64,000 nt of DNA from Kitasatospora terrestris. GTDB taxonomy: Bacteria > Actinomycetota > Actinomycetes > Streptomycetales > Streptomycetaceae. Below, one piece after another: positions 7,547-15,554 of this stretch; within the stretch, counting starts at the first letter, position 1; every line of letters begins with the position of its first letter. Both the position numbers and the translations under genes were made by a program. The notes beneath the pieces were generated by a model. It had not been told where the DNA came from, searched no databases, and saw only the letters and a program-made list of their open reading frames with translations. The stretch is taken from positions 5,828,001-5,892,000 of the forward strand of contig NZ_BAABIS010000001.1 of assembly GCF_039542905.1 (NCBI RefSeq), written 5' to 3'.

Positions 7547-8614
7547 CTAGCGCCGGTCGACCAGGACCGGCCGGTCGGGCAGGACGAGCTCGGCGGTGGA
7601 GCCGAGCGGGAGGGCGCCGGCGGCCTCGGTGGGCAGGTCGGCCTTGATCCCGGTGCCGTCGGCGAGCCGGACGGTGAGCCGGGTGACCGCGCCGAGGAAG
7701 GACGCGGCGACCACCTGCGCCGGGCCGTGCGCCGAGGGCGTGAGGAGCACGTTCTCGGGGCGGACCAGGACGTGCAGCTCGCCGTCGGCGGGCAGCGCGC
7801 CCTCGACCGGGTGGCGGCGGCCGAGGACGGTGACCGCGTGGCCGTCGGCGCGCTCGCACGGGATCCGGCTCATGGTGCCGACGAACTCGGCCACGAACGC
7901 GGTGGCGGGCCGGGCGTACAGCTCGTTCGGCGAGGCGCACTGCTCCAGTCGGCCGGCGCGGAGCACGGCGACCCGGTCGGCCATCGACAGCGCCTCCTCC
8001 TGGTCGTGCGTCACGAACAGGGTGGTGATCCCCAACTCCTGCTGGAGCCGCCGGATCTCCTCGCGCAGGTTGAGCCGGACCTTGGCGTCCAGCGCGGACA
8101 GCGGCTCGTCCAGCAGCAGCACCCGCGGCTGCAGGGCGAGCGCCCGGGCGAGCGCGATGCGCTGCTGCTGGCCGCCGGACATCTGGTGCGGGTAGTGCTC
8201 GGCGCGCTGCGGCAGGCCGACCAGCTCCAGCAGCTCCTGGGCGCGCCGGCGGCGCTCGGCCTTGCCGGTGCCGCGCATCCGCAGGCCGAACGCGACGTTG
8301 TCGATCGCGGTGAGGTGCGGGAAGAGGCTGTAGGACTGGAAGACCATGCCGGCGTCGCGCTTGTGCGCGGGGGTCTTCGTGACGTCCTCGCCGTCGACCA
8401 GGACCTGGCCGGAGTCGTGCGACTCGAAGCCGGCCAGGATCCGCAGCGCGGTGGTCTTGCCGCAGCCGGACGGGCCGAGCAGGGCGAGCAGTTCGCCCGG
8501 GTTGACGGTCAGGTCCAGGCCGTCCAGCGCGGTGGTGGCGCCGAAGGCGCGGCGCAGGGCGCGGAACTCGACGGTGGCGCTGGTCGCGGTCTTCGCGAGG
8601 GTGGCGGTGCTCAT
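7547..8614 (-). CDS. ABC importer ATP-binding protein (phosphonate/Fe3+ type)
   Basis: This 355-residue ATPase energises the importer whose other three subunits lie directly upstream. It has Walker A GPSGCGKTT, the Q-loop VFQSYSLFP, the signature MSGGQQQR, Walker B LLLDEPLSALD and the H-loop THDQEEA. A C-terminal TOBE-like regulatory domain spans about residues 250-355. By similarity it belongs to the PotA/FbpC/PhnT group, so annotation pipelines may call it an iron(III) or spermidine importer. Context (a PhnX-like hydrolase, a TmpA-TmpB fusion and a shared operator) favours an aminoalkylphosphonate such as 2-aminoethylphosphonate or its trimethylated form. It is the last gene of the operon. 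Confidence 0.85.
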   Translation of the reverse strand: MSTATLAKTATSATVEFRALRRAFGATTALDGLDLTVNPGELLALLGPSGCGKTTALRILAGFESHDSGQVLVDGEDVTKTPAHKRDAGMVFQSYSLFPHLTAIDNVAFGLRMRGTGKAERRRRAQELLELVGLPQRAEHYPHQMSGGQQQRIALARALALQPRVLLLDEPLSALDAKVRLNLREEIRRLQQELGITTLFVTHDQEEALSMADRVAVLRAGRLEQCASPNELYARPATAFVAEFVGTMSRIPCERADGHAVTVLGRRHPVEGALPADGELHVLVRPENVLLTPSAHGPAQVVAASFLGAVTRLTVRLADGTGIKADLPTEAAGALPLGSTAELVLPDRPVLVDRR

Positions 8615-8640
8615 GGGGGTCGGTGTCTCCGGTCGTGGTC

Positions 8641-9462
8641 TCAGGAAGCGGCGGTGGTGCGGCGCTCGCGCCCGGCGGCGGCCAGCAGGAGCAGCAGCAC
8701 CCAGGTGATCAGCAGGCTGAGCACGGACACCGCGACGGACATCTGGCCCTGGCTGTTGCCGACCGAGTAGATCCAGACCGAGAAGGGCTGGTAGCCGAGG
8801 ATGGAGGCGGCGGTGAACTCGCCGAGCACCAGGGCCAGGGTGAGGAAGGAGGCGTTCAGCAGGGCGCCGCGCAGGTTCGGCAGGATCACCGAGAACACCG
8901 CGCGCGGCCAGCTCGCACCGCAGTTGCGGGCCGCCTCGACCAGGGTGCGGACGTCCACCGCGCGCAGACCTGCGTCCAGCGCGCGGTGGGCGAGCGGCAG
9001 CGACATCAGCACGTACGCGATCACCAGCACCAGCGGGAACTCCGGCTGCTGGACGAAGACCATCGTCTGGAAGAACGGCGTGTCCATCAGGTGGTCAGGG
9101 CCCCAGCGCAGCACGCCGATCAGACCGGCGGTCAGCGCGACCGGCGGGACGACTAGCGGCAGGGCGCACACTACTTCGAGGACCGGGCGCAGCCTCGGCG
9201 AGCCGAGCCGGACCGCGATCATCGCGGGGACCAGCAGCAGGAGCAGCACCACCACGGTGACGGCGGCCAGCTCCAGGGTCAGCACCAGGCTCTCGGTGAA
9301 GCCGGGAGCGCTCAGCAGGCCGGTGTAGGCGTCGAAGTCGATGCCGTTGACGTCGTTGACCGAGAACCAGACCGAGGCCGCCATCGGGACCAGGAAGTAG
9401 ACCCCGGCCAGCAGCAGGACGGCGCCGCGCCACACGCGCAGACGTGAGATCAGCTGAGCCAT
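8641..9462 (-). CDS. ABC importer permease, second subunit (phosphonate/Fe3+ type)
   Basis: This 273-residue inner-membrane protein has about six helices and the EAA cytoplasmic loop that docks the ATPase (LVEAARNCGASWPRAVFSVILP). It resembles the PhnV/FbpB-type second permease of 2-aminoethylphosphonate importers. The ATG at 9462 lies inside the end of the first permease, which stops at 9450, giving a 13-nt overlap that signals translational coupling. It is followed 26 bp later by the ATPase. Substrate inference rests on the neighbours, not on this chain alone. Confidence 0.82.
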   Translation of the reverse strand: MAQLISRLRVWRGAVLLLAGVYFLVPMAASVWFSVNDVNGIDFDAYTGLLSAPGFTESLVLTLELAAVTVVVLLLLLVPAMIAVRLGSPRLRPVLEVVCALPLVVPPVALTAGLIGVLRWGPDHLMDTPFFQTMVFVQQPEFPLVLVIAYVLMSLPLAHRALDAGLRAVDVRTLVEAARNCGASWPRAVFSVILPNLRGALLNASFLTLALVLGEFTAASILGYQPFSVWIYSVGNSQGQMSVAVSVLSLLITWVLLLLLAAAGRERRTTAAS

Positions 9463-10415
9463 CGGGCACTCCGGCGCTGGAGGGGCAGGTACACGGCCAT
9501 CACCAGGATCGCCACGATGATCATGTCGAGGCTGAGCGCCAGCGCCAGGTTGCCCTGACCGACCAGCACGTTGCCGGAGAGCGCGTCGGCGATCTGCCGG
9601 CTGATCAGCGGCACGGTGGCGCCGACCATCGCCGCGGCGGTGGCGTACGCGGCGAAGGCGCTGCCGAACAGCAGCACGTACCCGCCGAGCAGCGAGGGGA
9701 AGAGGATCGGCAGCGCGACGTGCCGCCAGTACTGCAGGGTGGTGGCCCGGTTGTTCTGCGCCGCCTCGCGCCACTGCACCCGCAGGCCGTCCAGGGCCGG
9801 GGTGATGGTGAGCACCATCAGCGGCACCAGGAAGTACAGGTACGCGACGGTCAGGCCGGTGAAGCTGTACAGCGACCAGCCGTGGTCGGTGAGGTGGAAC
9901 AGCTCGGTCAGCTCGCCGGCGTTGCCGAGGGTGGCGACGAACGCGAAGGCGAGCGGCAGGCCGCCGAAGTTGGCGAGCACGCCGGAGGCGGTCAGCACCG
10001 CCTCGCGCAGCATCCGGAAGCGGGAGGTCACCACCGCCTGGGCGATCGGGACGCCGACGGCGGTGCCGATCAGCGCGGTCAGCGCGGAGAGCTTCAGGCT
10101 GGACAGCAGCGCCGTCCAGTACGCGCCCTGCACCGACTCGGTGAGGTTCGCGGTGGTGAAGTCGCCGCCGCCGGTCTCCGCGTCGCTGGAGACGGTGAAC
10201 GCGCCGGTCAGGATGGCGACCGCCGGGAGGCCGAAGCCGATCGCGAAGAACGCCAGCAGCGGCACGGTGGCCAGCCAGGTCCCGCCGCGCAGGCCGCGGC
10301 GGGCGGCCGGGACGCGCCCGGCCGGGGTGGGGGAGGAAGCGGTGCGGGAGGCCCCCGGGCCGCCACCGGGGTCAGTGGCGGCCGGGGTCGGCACCGGGGT
10401 GGGAGCCGTGGTCAT
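9450..10415 (-). CDS. ABC importer permease, first subunit (phosphonate/Fe3+ type)
   Basis: This 321-residue permease has a long Pro/Ala/Thr-rich cytoplasmic N-terminus (residues 1-45) and about six membrane helices. The EAA-type docking loop reads WREAAQNNRATTLQYWRHVALPILFP. The N-terminal extension is unusual for PhnU-type permeases but common in streptomycetes. The ATG at 10415 is 8 bp past the stop of the binding-protein gene, and the 3' end overlaps the second permease. A large periplasm-facing insertion after helix 1 (about residues 75-95, acidic and Gly-rich) is visible. It forms the heterodimeric channel with the second permease. Confidence 0.82.
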   Translation of the reverse strand: MTTAPTPVPTPAATDPGGGPGASRTASSPTPAGRVPAARRGLRGGTWLATVPLLAFFAIGFGLPAVAILTGAFTVSSDAETGGGDFTTANLTESVQGAYWTALLSSLKLSALTALIGTAVGVPIAQAVVTSRFRMLREAVLTASGVLANFGGLPLAFAFVATLGNAGELTELFHLTDHGWSLYSFTGLTVAYLYFLVPLMVLTITPALDGLRVQWREAAQNNRATTLQYWRHVALPILFPSLLGGYVLLFGSAFAAYATAAAMVGATVPLISRQIADALSGNVLVGQGNLALALSLDMIIVAILVMAVYLPLQRRSARWLS

Positions 10416-10423
10416 GTCTGTGA

Positions 10424-11590
10424 TCAGCCCGCGATCGCCTTGGGCCAGTTCGAGGTGACGACCTTCTTCGCCGCGTCGATCTGCTCCGAGGTGGGGAAGG
10501 TGGTGAAGGGCTTCTCCACGACCGGCAGCTTGGCCGCGGCGGCCGCGTCCAGGGTGCCGTCCTTCTTCATGGCGTCGAACAGCGCCGGGGTGGCGTAGCC
10601 GCCCAGGAACAGGTTCTGGCCCTCGGCGCTGAACAGGTACTCCTGCCACAGGCGGGCGGCCGCCGGGTGCGGGGCGTCCTTGTTGATGCCCTGGTTGTAG
10701 AACTGGGCGTAGGAGCCGTCCGAGGGGACGGAGACCTTCCAGTCGATGCCCTTGGCCTTGAACTCGTCGGTGTAGCCGGCGTTCAGGTACGACCAGTCGA
10801 TCGAGATCGGGGTCTCGCCCTTCTCGACGGTGGCCGGGGTCGACTCGACCGGGTTGAAGTTGCCGGACTGCTTGAGCTTGGCGAAGAAGTCGATGCCGGG
10901 CTGGACGTCGTCCAGGCTGCCGCCGTTGGCCAGCGCCGCCGCGTAGACGCCGCCGAAGGCCGAGCCCGACTTGGTCGGGTTGCCGTTCAGCGCGACCTGG
11001 CCCTTGTACTCCGGCTTCAGCAGGTCGGCGAAGGTCTTCGGGCAGTTGGCGACCTTCCTGGCGTCGCAGCCGATCGAGATGTAGCCGCCGTAGTCGTTCA
11101 CGCGCAGGCCGTTCGGGTCCTTCATGGTGTCGGCGATGCCGGCGAAGGTGGCGACCTTGTAGGGGGCCAGCAGGCCCTCCTTGGCGGCCGACAGGGCGAA
11201 GGCGGAGCCCAGGTCGACGACGTCCGGCGCGCGGTCCTGGCCCTGGCGGGACTTGATCGCGTTGATCTCGTCCTGCGAGGAGCCGTCCGGGTTCTCGTCC
11301 TCGATCTCGATGCCGTACTTGGCCTTGAACGAGTCCATGATCCTGCCGTAGTTGGCCCAGTCCCGGGGGAGCGTGATGACGTGCAGCTTCCCCTCCTTCT
11401 TGGCGGCCTCGACCAGCTTGTCCATACCACCGAAGTCGGCAGCCGAGGTGGCGGTCCTCGCGTCCTTGGCACCGCCCTGGGCGGCGTCGCCGGACTTGGT
11501 CGAGCCGGCGGAGCCACAGGCGGAGAGGGACAGCGCGGCGACGGTCAGCACGGCCGCGATGGCCGCGGCGCGGGGGTGGTGCACGGTCAC
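10424..11590 (-). CDS. Phosphonate-type ABC substrate-binding lipoprotein
   Basis: This 388-residue precursor begins with GTG at 11590, with GGAG 8 nt before it. The lipobox LSAC places the lipidated residue at Cys25. The mature part is a family-1 (Fe3+/AEP-like) periplasmic-binding fold of two lobes, with VVDLGSAFAL in the first lobe and ISIDWSYLNAG and YAQFYNQGINKDAPH in the second. Fe3+-type binders of this group include known 2-aminoethylphosphonate receptors. The tyrosine pair that ligates iron in true ferric binders is not evident. Two promoter signals lie upstream: the 26-bp palindrome at 11657-11682 and a PHO-box-like repeat at 11704-11725. It heads the operon and captures the substrate outside the membrane. 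Confidence 0.8.
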   Translation of the reverse strand: MTVHHPRAAAIAAVLTVAALSLSACGSAGSTKSGDAAQGGAKDARTATSAADFGGMDKLVEAAKKEGKLHVITLPRDWANYGRIMDSFKAKYGIEIEDENPDGSSQDEINAIKSRQGQDRAPDVVDLGSAFALSAAKEGLLAPYKVATFAGIADTMKDPNGLRVNDYGGYISIGCDARKVANCPKTFADLLKPEYKGQVALNGNPTKSGSAFGGVYAAALANGGSLDDVQPGIDFFAKLKQSGNFNPVESTPATVEKGETPISIDWSYLNAGYTDEFKAKGIDWKVSVPSDGSYAQFYNQGINKDAPHPAAARLWQEYLFSAEGQNLFLGGYATPALFDAMKKDGTLDAAAAAKLPVVEKPFTTFPTSEQIDAAKKVVTSNWPKAIAG

Positions 11591-11656
11591 GGGAGGGTCT
11601 CCTGGAAGAAGTGGAGCAGAAGGGGTTCGCGAAGGTGCGGGTCAGCTGCTCGGCTG

Positions 11657-11682
11657 AGCCAAGTTGGCCAGCCAACTTGGCT
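11657..11682. promoter_or_regulatory. Perfect palindromic operator of the phosphonate regulon
   Basis: Two 12-bp arms (11657-11668 and 11671-11682) flank a CA spacer in perfect inverted symmetry; the core is AAGTTGGCCAGCCAACTT. It sits 67-92 bp before the importer start and 173 bp before the divergent regulator gene, so it could control both. Confidence 0.75.
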
Positions 11683-11703
11683 GCCGGGGGTAAGTACGCC
11701 CGA

Positions 11704-11725
11704 GCCCGGTGACGGGAAGGTGAAC
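11704..11725 (-). promoter_or_regulatory. PHO-box-like direct repeat
   Basis: The minus strand reads GTTCACCTTCC then CGTCACCGGGC, two contiguous 11-mers with TCACC in register. This fits the streptomycete PhoP box, built from 11-nt units around GTTCACC. It lies about 115-135 bp before the importer start. Confidence 0.5.
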
Positions 11726-11854
11726 GGATGGCCCAGGACAGGGGGCGGCTGCGGGAACGGTGGCATCCGGTACCGTTCCGCTTCGGCCGCAGGGACTAGA
11801 GTCGGTCGTGTCCGCGCGATCGCCCCGCACGGACTCCGCCCCAGGAGAGGGAAC

Positions 11855-12631
11855 TTGACGCACGTGGCACTCGACCAGGACCGCGCCGCCGGCTCGCTCT
11901 ACCGCAAGGTGGCCGCCGACCTGCGCGAAGCGATCACCTCCGGCACGTTCGGCGACGCCGGACGGCTGCCCGCCGAGGGCGCCCTGGCCGAGCAGTACGG
12001 CGTCTCCCGGGGCACCGTCCGGCAGGCCCTCGCGATGCTGCGCGCCGACGGCCTGGTCACCTCCCGGCGCGGCACCCGGCGCGTCGTGCTCGGCACCGCC
12101 CGCGTCCAGAGCTTCTCCGAACTGCTCAGCTTCACCCACTGGGCCCGCTCGATGGGCGAGGAGCCCGGCGGCCGGCTCGAATCACTGATCAAGCGCCCCG
12201 CCGACGCGGCGGAGCGCGAGCAGCTCCGGCTGGAGCCCGGCACCGAGGTGTACGTGACGCTGCGCCTGCGCACCCTCTCCGGCACGCCCGTGATGGTCGA
12301 GCGGACCGTCTACCCGCCGCGGGTCGGCGAGGTCGTCGCCGAACTGCCGCCGGACGTCGTCTCGCACACCGAGCCGCTGCGCGAGCACGGGATCCTGTTC
12401 ACCGACGCCGACCACACCATCGACGTGGTCGCCGCCAACGCGGACGACGCCCGCCTGCTCGGGTGCCGGCGGGGGAGCCCGCTGCTCCGTGAGAAGCGTC
12501 GCACGACGGACCCGACCGGCACCCCGGTGGAATGGTCGCAGGACCGCTACCTGCCCGGCACGGTGGCGTTCTCCATCCACAACTCGCTGGCGTCCTCGGC
12601 GCTCTCGCGCCACGCGAGGGACAACGACTGA
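11855..12631 (+). CDS. GntR/HutC-family regulator of the phosphonate genes
   Basis: This 258-residue protein has an N-terminal winged helix (about residues 15-80, RLPAEGALAEQYGVSRGTVRQALAML) and a C-terminal UTRA ligand-binding domain (about 95-245). This is the HutC subfamily, which includes the phosphonate regulator PhnF. The start is a TTG at 11855, 4-5 nt after GGAGAGG; a GTG at 11864 is the alternative. It is divergent from the importer and convergent with the fusion gene. It is the only regulator in the phosphonate block, so it is the natural binder of the three 18-bp operator copies. HutC proteins are usually repressors released by the substrate or a pathway intermediate. Confidence 0.85.
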   Translation: MTHVALDQDRAAGSLYRKVAADLREAITSGTFGDAGRLPAEGALAEQYGVSRGTVRQALAMLRADGLVTSRRGTRRVVLGTARVQSFSELLSFTHWARSMGEEPGGRLESLIKRPADAAEREQLRLEPGTEVYVTLRLRTLSGTPVMVERTVYPPRVGEVVAELPPDVVSHTEPLREHGILFTDADHTIDVVAANADDARLLGCRRGSPLLREKRRTTDPTGTPVEWSQDRYLPGTVAFSIHNSLASSALSRHARDND

Positions 12632-12650
12632 CCGGAGCGCCCCTGTCTGT

Positions 12651-14225
12651 TCACCCCATCAGCCGGGCCAGGAGCGGGCGGAAGCCGGCGAAGGACGGCG
12701 TGGGCAGCGCGGGGTCCTTCGCCTGTTCGTCCCAGCGGCGGACGGCGACGGCGTCCTGCACGCCGGGGAGGGCGGCGAACCGCTCCGCCTCGGCGCCGGT
12801 CATCGGGCCGCCCTGCACCTGGAGGGTGAACTCGGAGGCCTCGGAGAGGCGTTCGCGGTAGCCGGGCTCCGTCGCGCAGAGGTAGCGCTTGGCGGCGACG
12901 TGCAGCCGGACCGGCTCGGTGACGTCGGGGCCGAACCACCGGGCGAGCCAGTCGGCGCCGGTGCGGCCGTGCCGGTTGTCCTCGCCCCGCATCAGCTTCA
13001 GGCCGGACCCGTGGAAGTGCCCGACGTCGTGCAGCAGCGCGGCGGCGACCAGGTGGTCGGGCGCGCCCGCGGCCCGGGCCAGGGCGCCCGCCTGGAGCAT
13101 GTGCTGCGCCAGGGTGACGGCCTCGCCGAGGTACTCGCCGGCGCCCTCGCCCTCGAACAGCCGCTCAAGGGCGTCCAGCGCGGCGGTCCGCCGCTCCAGC
13201 ACGGCGAGCTGCGAGGCGAGCGAGTCCAGGTCGGCGTAGCAGCCCTGGAGGTGCCGGCGGCCCTCCTGCTCGAAGGCGGTGCGGGCGTGCAGCAGCCGGG
13301 TGTTGTCGAGGACCAGGCAGTCGCCGGGGGCGAGCCGGAAGGTGAGCTGCAGCTCGGGGCGCAGGGTGATCGCGGCGAACCGCCGGTACGCGGCGTAGAA
13401 GGCGTCCAGCTCGCCGTCGGTGAGCCCGCGCAGGGTGGCGATCGAGCGGTCGTTGAACCGCACCTCGCGGATCCGGCCGCGCCCGTCCACGTCGATCAGC
13501 GGCCGCTCGGCGCGCAGTTCGGTCCGTCGGTCGCGGTAGACGAACGGCACGGGGGTGCGGGTCAGCACGGCGAAGTCCTCCGGCGACTCCTCGCGGAGCA
13601 GCGCCGCCGCCCGGAAGCCGTCCACCAGCCCGGAGTCGCCGCCGACGGCCTCGCTGCGCAGGCAGTGCAGCAGTTGCACGGTCGGCACCGGGTCGCGGTA
13701 CGGGTTGTCGGTGTGCGGGGCGATCGCGGTCGAGGTGAAGGCGAGGTTGGTGGGGTCGGGTTCGACCCGGACGTCGAAGAGCTCGCCGTAGTTGGTCTCC
13801 CGGACGTACCCGAAGCTGCGGGCGACGTCGAGCACCCGGCCCTCGACCGCGGGTACGCCGCGCAGCAGCGCGAACCCGGACCGCCGGATCGCGGCCAGCA
13901 CCGCGATCCGCTCCTCGGCGGAGGCCAGGTAGGCGGACCACTCGGCCTCCGGCAGTCCGCGGGCGAAGTCGGCGGCGACCCACAGCCGCTTGCCCTGCTC
14001 GGTCCGCCCGTCCTCGACGCCCTCGGCGCCGAGGAAGTCCGCCGGGTACACCGAGCGGTGCCCGTCCGACCAGACCACCCGCAGCCCGTCCGCGTCCTCG
14101 GTCGACTCCACGACGGCCAACCCGTCCGGCAGGTCGCCGACCCGGAACAGCTTCTGCCCGCTGTGCGGGTCGCGGCACTCGGCGCACGGACAGTTGTCGC
14201 GCAGCCAGTACGGAGACGGCCCCAT
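12651..14225 (-). CDS. Fused TmpA-like 2OG dioxygenase and TmpB/PhnZ-like HD oxygenase
   Basis: This 524-residue chain joins two enzymes normally made separately. Residues 1-65 are the zinc-binding N-domain of gamma-butyrobetaine hydroxylase/TmpA (WLRDNCPCAECRDPHSGQ: C12, C14, C17, H21). Residues 75-335 are a TauD-like barrel with iron ligands H171, D173 and H313 and Arg near 315-324 for 2-oxoglutarate. Residues 348-524 are an HD domain of the PhnZ/TmpB kind: Y365, E368, H375, H399-D400, H419, H442, K446 and D499 match the spacing of PhnZ Y24, E27, H34, H58-D59, H80, H104, K108 and D161 to within 2-3 residues. TmpA hydroxylates an aminoalkylphosphonate beside phosphorus and TmpB then cleaves the C-P bond with oxygen, releasing phosphate. 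The ATG at 14225 follows GGGAG by 9-10 nt, and the operator lies 17 bp upstream. Confidence 0.87.
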   Translation of the reverse strand: MGPSPYWLRDNCPCAECRDPHSGQKLFRVGDLPDGLAVVESTEDADGLRVVWSDGHRSVYPADFLGAEGVEDGRTEQGKRLWVAADFARGLPEAEWSAYLASAEERIAVLAAIRRSGFALLRGVPAVEGRVLDVARSFGYVRETNYGELFDVRVEPDPTNLAFTSTAIAPHTDNPYRDPVPTVQLLHCLRSEAVGGDSGLVDGFRAAALLREESPEDFAVLTRTPVPFVYRDRRTELRAERPLIDVDGRGRIREVRFNDRSIATLRGLTDGELDAFYAAYRRFAAITLRPELQLTFRLAPGDCLVLDNTRLLHARTAFEQEGRRHLQGCYADLDSLASQLAVLERRTAALDALERLFEGEGAGEYLGEAVTLAQHMLQAGALARAAGAPDHLVAAALLHDVGHFHGSGLKLMRGEDNRHGRTGADWLARWFGPDVTEPVRLHVAAKRYLCATEPGYRERLSEASEFTLQVQGGPMTGAEAERFAALPGVQDAVAVRRWDEQAKDPALPTPSFAGFRPLLARLMG

Positions 14226-14241
14226 CGACGCATCACTCCCT

Positions 14242-14259
14242 GAGTTGTCCAGCCAACTT
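14242..14259. promoter_or_regulatory. Operator upstream of the TmpA-TmpB fusion gene
   Basis: GAGTTGTCCAGCCAACTT matches 16 of 18 bases of the importer operator core. It ends 17 bp before the fusion ATG, where a bound repressor would block transcription. A further half-site, GGCCAGCCAAG, lies at 14270-14280. A single PHO-like unit, GTTCACCTGGG, is on the minus strand at 14307-14317. Confidence 0.7.
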
Positions 14260-14479
14260 CTCCCGAAGGGGCCAGCCAAGCCGCGCCGCCCGTCCGGCGG
14301 GCGGCACCCAGGTGAACACCGGTCGGTGCGCGGGCGACGATCAGGTCGGCGGGTGCCGAACACCGCAACGGCGTGCCGCAGCAGCCCGGTCGGCCGCCGT
14401 CGAATTCGGGGGTCCCCGCGGACCGCGGCGCCGTGCACGAAGGAAGCGGCCGGGGCGGGCACGCCCCGCGGGTCCTCCG

Positions 14480-15520
14480 TCAGGCGGAGTCGCGGACGAT
14501 CAGCTCGGTGGGGAGGATGACGGTCGCCGGTTCCTCGCCGGCGATCCGGGCCAGCAGCAGGCGGACCATCTGCTCGCTGATCCGGTCCCAGGGCTGCCGT
14601 ATGGTCGTCAGCGGCGGGCGGGCGGCGAGGGCGGCGGGGGAGTCGTCGAAGCCGCCGACGGCGACGTCGCCGGGGACGCTGCGCCCGGCCCGGTCGAGGG
14701 CGGCGAGGGCGCCGGTGGCCATCAGGTCGGAGGCGACGAAGACGGCGTCCAGGTCGGGGACGCGCTGCAGGAGTTCGACCATCGCGGCCTCGCCGCCGGC
14801 CCGGCTGTAGTCCCCGACGGCGATCAGGCCTTCGTCGACGGGGATGCCGTACTCCTGCAGGACCTCGCGGTAGCCGTAGAGGCGTTCGACGCCGCCGGGG
14901 GTGTCCTGCGGGCCGGCGATGGTGGCGACCCGGCGGCGGCCGGTGTCCAGCAGGTGGCGGACCATGTCCTTGGCGCCCTCGCGGTCGTCGGCCGCGACGT
15001 ACGGGATCCGGCCGCGCTGGCCGAGCGGCTTGCCGCAGAAGACGACCGGGAGTTCGGCCTCGCGCAGGTGTTCCAGCATGGGGTTGCCGCTGTGCGAGGA
15101 GACCAGCAGGACGCCGTCCACGTGGCCGGCGGCCAGGTAGCGGGTGACCCGGCGGCGCTCCGGCTCGTTGCCGGCGGTCATCAGGATCAGCGGGATGTCG
15201 TGCTCGGCGAGCGCGGTGGTGCAGCCCCGCAGCAGGGTGGTGAAGTTGGGGTCCTCGAAGAAGCGCTCCTGCGGCTCGGTGAGCAGGAAGGCGACCGAGC
15301 CGGAGCGCTGGGTGACCAGGCTGCGGGCGGCCCGGTTGACCACGTAGCCGAGCTTGCGGATGGCGGCGTTCACGGACTCCAGGGCGGCGGGCGAGACGTT
15401 GTGGCCGCCCTGGAGGACGCGGGAGACGGTGCCTCGGGAGACGCCCGCCTCGGCGGCGACGTCGTGGATCGTCGGCGGCCGCTTGGTCCGGTTGGTGCGC
15501 CGGGGAGCGGGTTCCGTCAT
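14480..15520 (-). CDS. LacI-family regulator of the galactan locus
   Basis: This 346-residue protein has the LacI headpiece at residues 17-65 (TIHDVAAEAGVSRGTVSRVL, then a hinge helix near NRAARSLVTQRSG) and a two-lobe periplasmic-binding-like ligand domain. The ATG is at 15520. It closes a run of minus-strand genes (binding protein, two permeases, then this) that faces away from GH42 and GH53. By LacI-family precedent it represses these genes until galactose or galacto-oligosaccharide binds. The two identical operators at 18829-18844 and 18918-18933 are the likely targets. It starts 34 bp past the last permease gene, so it is probably co-transcribed and autoregulated. Confidence 0.85.
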   Translation of the reverse strand: MTEPAPRRTNRTKRPPTIHDVAAEAGVSRGTVSRVLQGGHNVSPAALESVNAAIRKLGYVVNRAARSLVTQRSGSVAFLLTEPQERFFEDPNFTTLLRGCTTALAEHDIPLILMTAGNEPERRRVTRYLAAGHVDGVLLVSSHSGNPMLEHLREAELPVVFCGKPLGQRGRIPYVAADDREGAKDMVRHLLDTGRRRVATIAGPQDTPGGVERLYGYREVLQEYGIPVDEGLIAVGDYSRAGGEAAMVELLQRVPDLDAVFVASDLMATGALAALDRAGRSVPGDVAVGGFDDSPAALAARPPLTTIRQPWDRISEQMVRLLLARIAGEEPATVILPTELIVRDSA

Positions 15521-15554
15521 GGGTGGATCCTCAACAGATTGTGCTGGTGGACAG

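Noticed and set aside
7547..11590. Plain iron(III) or spermidine importer
   Set aside because: The chains resemble that group, but the iron-ligating tyrosines are not evident in the binder, and the shared operator ties the operon to phosphonate enzymes. Kept as an alternative reading.
11657..11682. Palindrome as a transcription terminator
   Set aside because: It lies between two divergent starts with no gene ending there, and its core recurs before two other genes. An operator fits better.
12651..14462. Longer 603-residue version of the fusion gene starting at 14462
   Set aside because: The added N-terminus is Arg/Pro-rich without family similarity and would pass through the operator.
14226..14479. 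A small gene in the gap between the fusion gene and the LacI regulator
   Set aside because: The short frames here lack ribosome sites and any family pattern. The gap holds promoter elements.
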